Shown here: positions 31,439 to 40,865 of the stretch, piece after piece | Layout: every line of letters begins with the position of its first letter | How positions within the stretch are numbered: the stretch's first letter is position 1 | DNA from: Pectinatus sp. | Lineage (GTDB): Bacteria; Bacillota; Negativicutes; Selenomonadales; Selenomonadaceae | Length of the DNA stretch: 41,753 bases | Reading direction: 5' to 3' | NCBI GenBank assembly: GCA_020025075.1 | Contig: JAHHSR010000013.1 | Location: 1 to 41,753, forward strand | Notes under the pieces: generated by a model | Database searches by the model: none | What the model was told of the DNA's origin: nothing | What the model saw: only the letters and a program-made list of their open reading frames with translations | Translations under genes and position numbers: made by a program

Positions 31439-32294
31439 CTAAATAGCGATGCAGATGTTCGATAAAGTGGCGCAAGTTGGGAAAGACAGTATAGTTATTA
31501 TGATAGTAAAGCCACGTTTTTCGCAAGAGTGGAAGACCGTTAGATTGAATGAGGGGAGTAGCAGCTATTTCAGGGTAGTCAAGACTGCAGCTTTCCGAGA
31601 GAATGGTATAACCGATTTTTTGCTGGACAAGCCGCATACAGGTATCCATGGAGTGAATTTGCAAAATTGTATGGGGCGGACATTTATATTTACTAAACCA
31701 CCAATCATCTATTATGGCTTGCAAGATAGGGTCAGTGCGGTAATGAATGTAAGGCGTTTTTTCAAGATTGCTGATAGAAAGGTCTCGATGGCGTAAAAGG
31801 CAAAGGTTTTCCTGCCATATTTGATGCTTTTGCTCTCGCCAAGAATGATTGCCGCGAATGATTACCAGGTCAAAAGCACCATTGAGAAAATCTTTGTAGA
31901 GCATATGGCTAAATCCTTCCGTAAAGGAAATTTTTATTTCTGGATAAGCCGCTTGAAAAGAGGCTAAGATGGCGGGCATATGATATTTGGCAAAAGTGTT
32001 AGAACAGCCAAGTCGTATGTATTTATTGTCATCGAGTTCGTCATCTGACAAAAGTGACTTAATTGTTTGATATTCCTCTAAATTGTGCATAAAGTAGCGG
32101 TATAATTCTTCGCCTGCGGCAGTAAATTTTATGCCGCGTGGCTGACGAATGATAATGCGGCAGTTAAATTCCTGCTCTAATTTGTGGAGGCGGTCGCTTA
32201 TGGCCGGTTGGCTCATAAAGAGACGGCTTGCTGTATGGGTGATGTTTTTTTCTTCATAAAGCACTTTAAGGAGTAAAAAATCTTTGGTGTCCAT
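31431..32294 (-). CDS. LysR-family transcriptional regulator
   Basis: The 287-aa LysR regulator has an N-terminal winged HTH (about 1-60; LKVLYEEKNITHTASRLFMSQPAISDRLHKLE, shortened: ITHTASRLFMSQPAISDR). The C-terminal periplasmic-binding-like effector domain starts at about 90 (KYIRLGCSNTFAKYHMPAILASF, shortened: YIRLGCSNTFAKYHMP). SD GAGGT. It diverges from the hydratase-carrier pair, the usual layout for a LysR activator controlling its neighbours in response to their substrate. Confidence 0.92.
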   Translation of the reverse strand: MDTKDFLLLKVLYEEKNITHTASRLFMSQPAISDRLHKLEQEFNCRIIIRQPRGIKFTAAGEELYRYFMHNLEEYQTIKSLLSDDELDDNKYIRLGCSNTFAKYHMPAILASFQAAYPEIKISFTEGFSHMLYKDFLNGAFDLVIIRGNHSWREQKHQIWQENLCLLRHRDLSISNLEKTPYIHYRTDPILQAIIDDWWFSKYKCPPHTILQIHSMDTCMRLVQQKIGYTILSESCSLDYPEIAATPLIQSNGLPLLRKTWLYYHNNYTVFPNLRHFIEHLHRYLAR

Positions 32295-32381
32295 AATTTG
32301 ACCTCGTATCGCTTATTTAAATTAATTTTACTTTTAAATTTCAATATTTTCAATAAAAACAATTTATATGGAGATGAAATC

Positions 32382-34619
32382 ATGATAAAGGTATTTGATG
32401 GTGGCGCGTATTTGCTCGATGAAAATACGCTGCTTGATGAAAAGGCGGCAAAGGCTGAGCAGCTTGAAAAAAAGCAGCTGTCTAAAAACACGCTGGCCTA
32501 TGGTATTTTGCAAAGTCATAATGTAAGTGGTGATGAAAAGGAATTAAGGATTAAATTTGATGCGATGGCTTCGCACGATATTACTTTTGTGGGAATTATA
32601 CAGACGGCCATTGCTAGCGGCTTAAAGGAATTTCCGCTGCCTTATGTATTGACAAATTGCCATAACAGCCTCTGTGCCGTTGGCGGGACAATCAATGAAG
32701 ATGACCATATTTTCGGCTACAGTGCCGCGAAAAAATACGGCGGCCAGTTCGTTCCCCCACATCAAGCGGTAATCCATCAGTATATGCGCGAGATGCAGGC
32801 TGGGGCAGGAAAGATGATTTTAGGCTCCGATAGCCATACCCGCTATGGTGCTTTGGGGACAATGGCTATCGGCGAAGGTGGCGGCGAGTTAGTTAAGCAG
32901 TTGTTAAAGCAGACGTACGATATAAAGTATCCCGGCGTCGTGGCCGTCTACCTCAAAAATGCGCCGCGTCCTGGCGTCGGGCCGCAGGATGTGGCCCTGT
33001 CAATAATCGGCAAGGTCTTTGCTAGCGGCTATGTGAAAAATAAGGTGATGGAATTTGTCGGGCCGGGTGTTTCGTGCCTTTCAATGGATTTTCGCAACGG
33101 CATAGATGTGATGACAACAGAAACGACCTGCCTGTCATCAATTTGGCGCACGGATGAGAAAACGGCACAATTTTTGTCGCTGCACGGGCGCAAGAATGAT
33201 TATAAAAAGCTGGAGCCAAAATATCCCGCTTATTATGATGGCGCAATTGTTGTCGATTTGGCCAAGATAAAGCCCATGATTGCCATGCCTTTTCACCCCA
33301 GCAATATCTATACAATAGATGAAGTCAACAATAATCTTGAAGATATTTTGCATGAAGTGGAAGAAAATGCCAAGGTTATCCTAGCTAATAAAAAACTCAA
33401 TCTGGGCCTGCAAGATAAGATTATCAAGGGCAAATTCCGCGTCGACCAGGGCGTCATCGCTGGCTGTGCGGGCGGCCTTTATGAAAATTTGATGCATACT
33501 GCCCATATGCTGCGCGGCAATTCAACGGGAGATTTTCCCTTGAGTGTCTATCCGGCTAGCCAGCCCGTCTTTGTTGACCTGCTGCAAAAAGGCGCGATAA
33601 GCGATTTGGCAAAAGCTGGCGCAACAATTCGCACCGCTTTTTGCGGGCCTTGCTTTGGCGCAGGTGACGTGCCTGAAAATCAGGGCTTTAGTATCAGGCA
33701 TACGACGCGCAACTTCCCCAACCGAGAAGGCTCAAAGCCCAATCAGGGTCAAATCGCCTGTGTAGCTTTGATGGATGCGCGCTCGATTGCTGCGACGGCA
33801 CGCAACCAAGGCTTTTTGACGGCTGCTGATGAAGGCTGGGAAGAAATGCCGCCATATCAGTTTGATAAGACGGTCTACGAGCATCGCGTCTATAACGGAA
33901 TAGGCAAGCCGCAGTTAGAAGAAAAGCTGGTGCAAGGTCCCAATATTAAGCCATGGCCTAAGATGCGCCAGCTGACGGATAATTTGCTCTTAGAAATGTG
34001 CGCCGTAATTGAAGATGCTGTTACGACGACGGATGAGCTCATACCTTCAGGAGAAACATCATCGTATCGCTCTAATCCGCTTGGCTTGGCAGAATTTACC
34101 CTTTCGCGCAAGGTACCCGAATATGTGGCGCGTGCCAAAAAAGTGCAAAAAGAGGAAGCAAAGCGCGCTAAAGGGGAAAAAATAGATGAGTATTTGCCGG
34201 AAAAATTGCGCGGCAAGGGCATGGAAAAAAATACCGGTATAGGGAGTGTCATCTTTGCCATAAAGCCGGGCGATGGGTCGGCACGTGAGCAGGCGGCGTC
34301 ATGTCAGCGCGTCTTGGGCGCAGATGCGAATATAGCCATTGAATATGCGACAAAGCGCTATCGGAGCAATTTGATTAACTGGGGAATAATCCCATTTATC
34401 GTCGAAAAAGAAATGCTGGGCAGTTTTTCTGTTGGCGATAAGATTTTTATTGCCGGGATAAGAAGGGCATTATCCGAAGGGGCAAAGAGCGTGACGGCGA
34501 CAATATATAAAGATAATGGCCAAGAAAAAGAAATAACCTTATTGCTGAAAGATTTGTCAAAGGAAGAAAGAGACATTTTGCTGGCAGGTTGCCTGATAAA
34601 TTTCAATAATTTAAAATAA
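32382..34619 (+). CDS. Aconitase-superfamily hydratase, YbhJ-like
   Basis: The 745-aa protein has the aconitase fold. LGSDSHTRYGALGTMAIGEGG matches the aconitase DSHT region, and the three cluster ligands are visible as GCAGGLYEN and CGPC in FCGPCFGAGDVPENQG. A swivel domain ends the protein (about 620-745; KYRSNLINWGIIPF written here for the RYRSNLINWGIIPF block). The overall sequence is closer to E. coli YbhJ than to AcnA, AcnB or LeuC as far as I can judge from memory. The substrate is unknown; a tricarboxylate or substituted C4 acid is likely. ATG 32382 follows GGAGATG. It is followed 13 nt later by a dicarboxylate-type carrier, suggesting uptake and hydration of one compound. Confidence 0.82.
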   Translation: MIKVFDGGAYLLDENTLLDEKAAKAEQLEKKQLSKNTLAYGILQSHNVSGDEKELRIKFDAMASHDITFVGIIQTAIASGLKEFPLPYVLTNCHNSLCAVGGTINEDDHIFGYSAAKKYGGQFVPPHQAVIHQYMREMQAGAGKMILGSDSHTRYGALGTMAIGEGGGELVKQLLKQTYDIKYPGVVAVYLKNAPRPGVGPQDVALSIIGKVFASGYVKNKVMEFVGPGVSCLSMDFRNGIDVMTTETTCLSSIWRTDEKTAQFLSLHGRKNDYKKLEPKYPAYYDGAIVVDLAKIKPMIAMPFHPSNIYTIDEVNNNLEDILHEVEENAKVILANKKLNLGLQDKIIKGKFRVDQGVIAGCAGGLYENLMHTAHMLRGNSTGDFPLSVYPASQPVFVDLLQKGAISDLAKAGATIRTAFCGPCFGAGDVPENQGFSIRHTTRNFPNREGSKPNQGQIACVALMDARSIAATARNQGFLTAADEGWEEMPPYQFDKTVYEHRVYNGIGKPQLEEKLVQGPNIKPWPKMRQLTDNLLLEMCAVIEDAVTTTDELIPSGETSSYRSNPLGLAEFTLSRKVPEYVARAKKVQKEEAKRAKGEKIDEYLPEKLRGKGMEKNTGIGSVIFAIKPGDGSAREQAASCQRVLGADANIAIEYATKRYRSNLINWGIIPFIVEKEMLGSFSVGDKIFIAGIRRALSEGAKSVTATIYKDNGQEKEITLLLKDLSKEERDILLAGCLINFNNLK

Positions 34620-34632
34620 CGGAGATGATAAA

Positions 34633-35904
34633 ATGGCAATGACCATTTCGGGAATAGTCATCGTTCTTGGGACGATATACTGTCTTATTAAGCGTTATGA
34701 AACAAGGCTCGTTCTTTTTTGTGCTGGTCTTTTGATGTCAATTGTGGGCGGCAACCCTTCTGCCGCCTTGAATGCTTTTTCTCATGCTATGCTCAAAACG
34801 AAACTTTTTGAGGCTATTATTGCCGTCATGGGTTTTGCGATGGTCATGAAGTATACGGAATGTGATAAGCATCTGATAAATTTATTGATTAAACCGCTGC
34901 ATAAGGCAAGGATATTCCTTATTCCGGCTACGGTGTTAATTGTATTTTTCATCAACGTTTCGATAACGAGTTCGGCGGGCTGCTCAGTGGCCGTCGGCTC
35001 AATCTTGATTCCGCTTTTAATTGCTTCTGGTGTCAATCCGGCTATTGCAGGGGCGGCAATTTATGCAGGTACCTACGGTGCGATGTTTAATCCGGGCTAC
35101 CCGCAGGTATCAATTATTGTCAATGTTGCTAAATCTAATCCAGTTGCCGTCGTTGCTAATCACTTTTATCCGCTTTTAATGTGCGGCATTATTGGTGCAG
35201 CAAGCTTGTGGATAATCGCAATATTACGCCATGAGGATAAAGGCTATGTACCAGAAAAATCACTGATGCAGGATGCACAAGATTTTCATGTTAACTTTAT
35301 TTATGCCATGGTACCGCTTATACCTATCGTGATTTTAATTTTGGGTAATATGCATATTATTAAGATTTTTAACAATATTTCCATTTCTCATGCAATGATT
35401 ATTGGTGTTTTTTGTGCATTTTTTGTTACGCGAAAAAATCCGCAAAAGATTTCAAAAGAGTTTTGGGCTGGTGCTGGCAATTCTTTTGGTTCCGTATTCG
35501 GTATCATAATTTGCGCTCTAGTTTTTGTTAGCGGTTTAAAGACTATGGGGTTGATACAGCAGCTTATTGTGATAATGACACAAAAACCAGCTATTGCCAA
35601 GATAAGTGCCGCAGTTGGACCTTTTATTTTAGGCGTTATGAGCGGCTCGGGTGATGCCGCTGCCGTTGCTTTTAACAGTGCGGTGACAATTCATGCAGCG
35701 CAATTCGGTATAGCTCCTATGAATATGGGCAGTGTTGTTGCTATTAGTGGTGCTTTGGGACGGTCTATGTCACCGGTTGCTGGTGGTATGATTATCTGCG
35801 CTACGTTAGCCGGCGTATCGCCAATGGAAACGGCTAAAAGGAATGCTATCGGCATGATTTTAGCCATGATTTTCTTGATGGTAGCGATGTTATTTTTTAG
35901 CTGA
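34633..35904 (+). CDS. DcuC-type anaerobic C4-dicarboxylate carrier
   Basis: The 423-aa protein has about 11-12 hydrophobic segments and the DcuC-like motifs NVSITSSAGCSVAVGSILIP (about 103), AGTYGAMFNPGYPQ and GVMSGSGDAAAVAFN (about 335). DcuC carriers exchange or export fumarate, succinate and related diacids in anaerobes. Its coupling with the hydratase suggests that it moves the hydratase substrate or product instead. SD CGGAGATG. Confidence 0.85.
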   Translation: MAMTISGIVIVLGTIYCLIKRYETRLVLFCAGLLMSIVGGNPSAALNAFSHAMLKTKLFEAIIAVMGFAMVMKYTECDKHLINLLIKPLHKARIFLIPATVLIVFFINVSITSSAGCSVAVGSILIPLLIASGVNPAIAGAAIYAGTYGAMFNPGYPQVSIIVNVAKSNPVAVVANHFYPLLMCGIIGAASLWIIAILRHEDKGYVPEKSLMQDAQDFHVNFIYAMVPLIPIVILILGNMHIIKIFNNISISHAMIIGVFCAFFVTRKNPQKISKEFWAGAGNSFGSVFGIIICALVFVSGLKTMGLIQQLIVIMTQKPAIAKISAAVGPFILGVMSGSGDAAAVAFNSAVTIHAAQFGIAPMNMGSVVAISGALGRSMSPVAGGMIICATLAGVSPMETAKRNAIGMILAMIFLMVAMLFFS

Positions 35905-35914
35905 TATAAAAAGG

Positions 35915-35937
35915 CTGCTCCTTAGCAGTATTTTTTT
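35915..35937 (+). terminator. Terminator of the hydratase-carrier unit
   Basis: A 5-bp stem CTGCT/AGCAG (35915-35919 with 35924-35928), 4-nt loop and a T-run 35931-35937. Confidence 0.8.
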
Positions 35938-35962
35938 GAAGAGAAAGATTTATTGATTAATC

Positions 35963-35999
35963 AAAAAGCGGTCTGCTCCTTTGTAAGGAGCAGACCGCT
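35963..35999 (-). terminator. Strong terminator of the 5'-nucleotidase gene
   Basis: A perfect 15-bp inverted repeat (35967-35981 with 35985-35999). The minus strand runs into TTTTT, so it ends the leftward transcript from the phosphatase gene. Confidence 0.93.
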
Positions 36000-36044
36000 A
36001 AAATTATTGTAGCTTGTAAAAAATTAGATAAGAACTATGAAAAA

Positions 36045-37877
36045 TTATTTTGTCAATGCCTTTTTTAAGTCTGCCTGGGTGATGGGGGCAATATTTATGT
36101 ACTTGCCATCGGTGGATTTGGGAACGGAAAGTTTGCCTTCCTTGACCAGTTTGGCGACTTGTTTATAATCGGCAGAGTTGGGGTCAAAGCCGATAATCTG
36201 GAAGAAATGCAAGTTTTCCGCTTTTAAGTTGCCGTGGGCGACTTCCTTGATATAGCGAATAGCCATATTGCGAATGGTACCCTCTTTTTCGCCAAAGGCT
36301 TTCGTGGAACTCCACACTTCGGGAATCTTGCAGCTGGCGAGTGGGCCGTCTTTGGCAATGAGCTGGTTGAGGCGATAGGCGTTCATGCCCACTAGGACGA
36401 CGGAAGAATCGGTTATCGGCGCATTGTTTTTGGCAAAGCGCAAATCCTTAATGCGATGGCCGGGTGCTTCGCGCAAATTAATAGTGTATTTTACGCCGCC
36501 AAACATATCGTTGGTGCTATATTTAGAGGCGCGTCTTTTAGGATTAAAGCTTGGCGTGATGTCGCCGGGGTGTATGGTGTTGTAGTAGTCGGCCGCCCAT
36601 TCCATATAGGCTTTTAATTCTTTGCCGGTAAATTTATAGACGGTGGTTTCGCCGCCGGTATACTGATAATTATAGGCAATATCTTTTTTCTTGATGGGAC
36701 CGACATCAAGGCGCGCCTTATCATTGTCGATGGAGATGACGGCGGCATCCGCCTTGCTGTAATGAAGCTGAACTTTTAAGAAGAAGTCGACGAGCGGCGT
36801 TTCACCGGTCTGAACGGCTGGAATGCCGTCAATGATGTCGCGGGGAACCATGTTCATATTTACCAGGGTGCCGATGCGCTTATTAGCTTCCGCGCGTTCT
36901 TGCTCATGGAAGGGGGCGAGGATTTTTTCTAGTGCCTTGTCGGAAGGTACATTTTTCATGTCAATGGTCTGGGCTTTTTTCTCGGTAACGACATATTTGC
37001 CGTCGACCTTTTTCAAGTAAATATCGATGCGCGTCAGGGCACGGCCGTATTTATAAGGTTCGCTGATAAGCACGCCGTTTACCGTGGCCGAGCTGACATT
37101 TTTGTGCATGTGGCCAGCTACAATAGCGGTAAGTTCAGGGCAGGCATTGGCGACGTCGGTAACGCTCGTATGGGGAATGTTGTTTTCATTGGGAAGGCCC
37201 ATGTGCATGACACCGATGATGATGTCGGCCTTGCCCTTTAGTTCCTTGATGGCTTTTTGCGTTTCGTTGACGGGGTCATTGACGATGACGCCCTTTAGGT
37301 GGTCAGCTTTTTTTTCAAATTCTTTAATCATTGGCGTATCCATGCCGATAATGCCAACGCGTACGCCGCCGCGCTTTATTACGGCTGTTGCCGGCATAAA
37401 GCGCTTGCCATCTTGCCAGTAAACGTTGCCGCAAAGGACATAGCCTTTGAATTGGTCGGTGACGTGTTTTAACGTGGGAAGGCCAAAATTAAATTCATGG
37501 TTGCCCATCGTCCACGTGTCGTAATTCATATAGTTCATGGCAACGACCATGGGCTGCTGCTTTTTGGTGTTGAACATTTCCACATTATTATCCTGAATGG
37601 AGTCGCCGGCATCAACCAAGATGACATTGGGATTTTCGGCGCGAATCTGCTTGATGGCCGTGCTCAGCTGCGTGAGGCTGCCCGCTAGCTGCTCGGTGTC
37701 CGTGGCGTAATCCCAAGGGACGAAGCGCCCATGTACATCGGATGTGCCGAGGATGATGAGGTGAATGGGCTTGTCACTGTCTGCTGCCTTGGGAGAGGCC
37801 TGTGCTGTGGTACAGAAAAACAAAGTGAAAACAGATAAAAATAAATAGATGAATAGATTGCTCAGTCTTGTTTCCAT
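36045..37877 (-). CDS. Periplasmic 5'-nucleotidase / cyclic-nucleotide phosphodiesterase family protein
   Basis: The 610-aa secreted metallophosphatase belongs to the UshA/CpdB family. After a signal peptide (LFIYLFLSVFTLFFCTTAQA) the di-metal motifs appear in order: GTSDVHGRF, DAGDSIQDN, GNHEFNFG, MHMG and AGHMHKN. The C-terminal substrate-binding domain covers about 340-540, and a short extra helical end follows. Such enzymes release phosphate and nucleosides from nucleotides or 2',3'-cyclic nucleotides outside the cytoplasm; which one here cannot be told. ATG 37877 is chosen because GCGAGGG lies 12 nt upstream, whereas the in-frame ATG 37925 has no SD. Confidence 0.9.
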   Translation of the reverse strand: METRLSNLFIYLFLSVFTLFFCTTAQASPKAADSDKPIHLIILGTSDVHGRFVPWDYATDTEQLAGSLTQLSTAIKQIRAENPNVILVDAGDSIQDNNVEMFNTKKQQPMVVAMNYMNYDTWTMGNHEFNFGLPTLKHVTDQFKGYVLCGNVYWQDGKRFMPATAVIKRGGVRVGIIGMDTPMIKEFEKKADHLKGVIVNDPVNETQKAIKELKGKADIIIGVMHMGLPNENNIPHTSVTDVANACPELTAIVAGHMHKNVSSATVNGVLISEPYKYGRALTRIDIYLKKVDGKYVVTEKKAQTIDMKNVPSDKALEKILAPFHEQERAEANKRIGTLVNMNMVPRDIIDGIPAVQTGETPLVDFFLKVQLHYSKADAAVISIDNDKARLDVGPIKKKDIAYNYQYTGGETTVYKFTGKELKAYMEWAADYYNTIHPGDITPSFNPKRRASKYSTNDMFGGVKYTINLREAPGHRIKDLRFAKNNAPITDSSVVLVGMNAYRLNQLIAKDGPLASCKIPEVWSSTKAFGEKEGTIRNMAIRYIKEVAHGNLKAENLHFFQIIGFDPNSADYKQVAKLVKEGKLSVPKSTDGKYINIAPITQADLKKALTK

Positions 37878-37961
37878 AAGGAAAAGATACCCTCGCTTTC
37901 TTAAATAAAATGTTTTACACTTCATTTTATCAAAAATATTCTAATAATTCAATACAAAAGA

Positions 37962-37988
37962 CACAAAAAAAGATGCCGCATTGCGGCA
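37962..37988 (-). terminator. Terminator of the small secreted protein gene
   Basis: TGCCGCA/TGCGGCA arms (37974-37980 and 37982-37988, effective 6-bp stem) with seven T following on the minus strand. Confidence 0.88.
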
Positions 37989-38005
37989 CCTTTAGGGCTT
38001 AACTA

Positions 38006-38488
38006 TTATTTTGAAGCAAGTTGGCTGAAGTATAAAAACGACTTGATGCCGTTTATTTCTTTGGCTTCAGGCGAACCAGCCTTTACATTTTCAAATTGCG
38101 GTTCGTTGTTGGTGTATTCAGTGATTTTTTTGCCGTCTTCATTGTAAAATGTTTCTGAAAGGAGCATGGCCTTGTTTTGGGCAAGGTCAAATTTGTATTT
38201 TACAATGGAATAGGAAATCTTAGCAAAAGCAGCTTTTTCTGCTGCGCTAGCGTTAGGATATTTTTCGTCAAAGAAGGCGAGGGCCTCTTTTTGCCCTTCA
38301 GCGTTGAAAACCTTTTTTATGCGGATATTGAGCACGTCGGCATTTGCTGCCTGTTCAGTTAAAGCAGCGCGGTTAAAGTAATAGCTGTTTAAGTTGTCGG
38401 AAGTGACCCATTGCCAAGCGGGTGAAGCAAATGCTGCGGTCACAAAAAGGCAAGTGAACAAAATAGAAAGGAAGAGACTTTTTTTCAT
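38006..38488 (-). CDS. Small secreted protein, possibly of the surface-adhesin E type
   Basis: The 160-aa protein has a clear signal peptide (KKSLFLSILFTCLFVTAAFA, cleavage about 21). The mature domain begins WQWVTSDNLNSYYFNRAAL, followed by alternating strand-like and charged segments. This opening loosely recalls the adhesin E-like domain found in small secreted proteins, but the match is weak. It has its own terminator, so it is probably a single gene. Function unknown. Confidence 0.7.
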   Translation of the reverse strand: MKKSLFLSILFTCLFVTAAFASPAWQWVTSDNLNSYYFNRAALTEQAANADVLNIRIKKVFNAEGQKEALAFFDEKYPNASAAEKAAFAKISYSIVKYKFDLAQNKAMLLSETFYNEDGKKITEYTNNEPQFENVKAGSPEAKEINGIKSFLYFSQLASK

Positions 38489-38611
38489 GTTACCACCTCA
38501 TCTTAAAATATGTTGACTCACTTGTTACATAATAACACGATTTTTGTATTGATGCAACTTTTATTTTAATATTTAATAGGCGATTTATTATGTTTTTTTA
38601 ATATATAAAAG

Positions 38612-39970
38612 TCAGTTAATGCCAATTATTTGCCACCACCACAGCAGCGGTTTCGTCAAAATAAGGATGGAGCCAATTGAGCAAACGAAACAGAAAATAG
38701 TCATTTTTGCCTTGCTCAGATGAGCCATATTCATCCCAACAATAAGGGCTGGCGCTTGATAGGGAAGTGCAATGCTCGAAAAGCCAAAGACTTCCATCTT
38801 GCATAAAAAATTGGCAGACAGACCAGTGACGGCTGAGAAATTGTCGATGAGCGGCGTGAGTACGGCAGGAATGGCAGTCTGCATGATTAAAAGTCCTGTG
38901 ATGATACACAGCAATAGCCAAAAGAATACTACCTCTAATTTGCTCATTTCGCTAAATGGCAATAAATTCAAGAAAAACTGTGCCATATAATTGGTAAGGT
39001 GAGAATATTTAGCGACCATGCCCATGCCGACGGCGCCTGCAACATAGAAAAAAGGCCCGAAATTCACTTTGCTCAAAGGATTTTTCGGCAATAGGCCGCT
39101 GTTGGGGAAGAGGCAAATGGTTGCTGCCAAGAGTCCGACCCAGCCAGACGCAATATGATGGAAGTTTTCTGTGAACCAGAGCAAAATGGTGAGCGAGAAA
39201 AGAAGAATGGCTTTTTTATGCAGCGGGCTGATGCTTATTTTGCCCTTCGGTAGAGGCTGCGGCTTTTTTTTGCCCGGGAAAAAGAAGACGGTCAAAAAGT
39301 ACAAGATGAGCATTTTGCTCAGGCCGAGGATGGGAAAATAGGCGAGAAAATAAGAGCCATAGTAAAAATTCAGGCCATAAAAGCTCTGCATGGCGCTTAT
39401 GAGGACTGTATTAGGAACGTTTGCCGGTAAAATATAAAAAGCAGGGAAATAGGTTGTCAAGATGCCCAAGATTAAAATTCCCTCGCGCTCTTTGTCATCT
39501 TTTTGGTAGCCAAGCTTTTGGCAAAGCGCTTCTAAGATGGGAATAATCAAGATGACGCGCCCCATAGCGGAAGGCATGATGAACATGAAAATGGTACAAA
39601 GCAGTATCGTTCCCCAAAGGGCATGGTGATATGAGCGTCCGCAGATGGGCTGGATGTATTGGGCGATAAGGGCATCAAGCTGGGTGTGGTGAATGGCACT
39701 GCCCAAGACGACGCCAGAGAGCACAAGCCAGGCACCAGAAGACATCATGCCCGATAAGGCCACTTTGGCAGGAACAATCTGACTTGCCGTGCAAGCGCAA
39801 AAAAAGAATAGTGCCGTAAGCCATTCGGGAATTTTTCCCGTGGCCCAAAAGAAGATACACGTACCTAAGAGAACGACTGATTTTGTCAAAAGGCCAAATT
39901 GCGGTAAAAATAAAAAAATAAACACAGCGCCCAAAAAGGAAAAAATGCGCAAGGAAAATTTTTCGCTCAA
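38612..39970 (-). CDS. DASS-family (SLC13-type) anion transporter
   Basis: The 452-aa protein has about 11-12 membrane segments. The family pattern is seen in SGAWLVLSGVVLGSAIHHTQL, in MPSAMGRVILIIPI (the SNT-like hairpin position, here with SAMG replacing SNTA) and in QTAIPAVLTPL in the second half. DASS proteins take up di- and tricarboxylates with sodium or by exchange. The altered first motif makes the substrate and coupling uncertain. It begins just after the small membrane protein gene, so the two are likely cotranscribed. Confidence 0.82.
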   Translation of the reverse strand: MSEKFSLRIFSFLGAVFIFLFLPQFGLLTKSVVLLGTCIFFWATGKIPEWLTALFFFCACTASQIVPAKVALSGMMSSGAWLVLSGVVLGSAIHHTQLDALIAQYIQPICGRSYHHALWGTILLCTIFMFIMPSAMGRVILIIPILEALCQKLGYQKDDKEREGILILGILTTYFPAFYILPANVPNTVLISAMQSFYGLNFYYGSYFLAYFPILGLSKMLILYFLTVFFFPGKKKPQPLPKGKISISPLHKKAILLFSLTILLWFTENFHHIASGWVGLLAATICLFPNSGLLPKNPLSKVNFGPFFYVAGAVGMGMVAKYSHLTNYMAQFFLNLLPFSEMSKLEVVFFWLLLCIITGLLIMQTAIPAVLTPLIDNFSAVTGLSANFLCKMEVFGFSSIALPYQAPALIVGMNMAHLSKAKMTIFCFVCSIGSILILTKPLLWWWQIIGIN

Positions 39971-39994
39971 GTGGCAGAACCTCCTTTATATTTA

Positions 39995-40501
39995 TCAAAT
40001 AAAAGGCTTGATGCGCCAGGTAATGGACTTGGCTAAAATAATGCCGATGAGACCGGTAATAACTTGCGGCCAGCTCATGATAAAGAGCATGATTTTGACG
40101 ACATGGCCCGGCAAAGCTAAAAATTGGACGATAGTATATGTGCCGCCATAGAGCACGGCGGCTTTAAGAAAGGGAACGAGATAGAGAAGAACTCTTTTGG
40201 GAAAAGCCCAAGCGCCTAAAATGAGGCAGACATTGCCTAATGCTACAACGGGGAGCATGGGAAGTATGGCGAGCTGCCCTTGTAAAAAAGCTCCGATGGG
40301 CAATAAAATGCCAATAAGCACGGCCCAGAGGCTTTTGCTGTACCAGATACTGCAAATCATGATGGCATTTTCCAGGCTGCCGATTAAAAACATGCTGACA
40401 GGGCCTGGTATCATGGGAATAAAAAAGCGCAAGCTCTGCACGATGAGCGCAAGCGCCAAGAATAAGGCGGGAAGAATCCATTTATTATTTTTTTCCTGCA
40501 T
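39995..40501 (-). CDS. Small integral membrane protein, ECF S-component-like
   Basis: The 168-aa protein has five to six hydrophobic helices with short loops and an early SLRFFIPMIPGPVSMFLIGS segment, resembling substrate-binding S components of ECF vitamin transporters. No ECF ATPase or T component is encoded nearby, which would fit the group sharing a common energising module. The identification rests on size, topology and general composition only. It is 24 nt upstream of the DASS transporter gene. Confidence 0.6.
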   Translation of the reverse strand: MQEKNNKWILPALFLALALIVQSLRFFIPMIPGPVSMFLIGSLENAIMICSIWYSKSLWAVLIGILLPIGAFLQGQLAILPMLPVVALGNVCLILGAWAFPKRVLLYLVPFLKAAVLYGGTYTIVQFLALPGHVVKIMLFIMSWPQVITGLIGIILAKSITWRIKPFI

Positions 40502-40656
40502 TTTCAGACTTCCTTTTTAAAAATAAAATTGCTAATCATGCTAATGGGCCGCAGCTGTGAAGATTTTGCAGGGCGCATCGTATTGGTTTTTATTATAGCA
40601 AATGAAATATCTAAGACAAGTGAACATTGCAGCTATTAGTGAAAAAATAGTCTGTA

Positions 40657-40836
40657 TTGCTCAAAAATACTAATTGTCGTATAATATATATCATATAATA
40701 TCACTTTTAAAATAAGTTATAAATACGTGGAGTACGCGAATTTTACGCCTTTAGAGAAAGGCAGCTGATGTTGCTTTGCCTTATAGGCGGATATTTCATT
40801 TAGAATTTTAGCCTTTTATGAAGGCAGATATATAAT
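40657..40836 (+). promoter_or_regulatory. Promoter and structured leader before the P-loop/Asp23 gene
   Basis: TTGCTC (40657-40662), a 17-nt spacer and a perfect TATAAT (40680-40685) predict a leader of about 174 nt. It carries repeated complementary blocks: GCCTTT 40747-40752, AAAGGC 40757-40762, TGCCTT 40777-40782, GCCTT 40811-40815 and AAGGC 40821-40825. Blocks 1-2 and 4-5 form hairpins; 2-3 can form an alternative one, closed outside by CGCCT/AGGCG (40746-40750 with 40785-40789). A TATAAT at 40831-40836 without a -35 could be a second start. The interval 40502-40656 shows nothing else. Confidence 0.55.
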
Positions 40837-40865
40837 GCAAAAGATTATAAATTGGAGAGTTGCAC

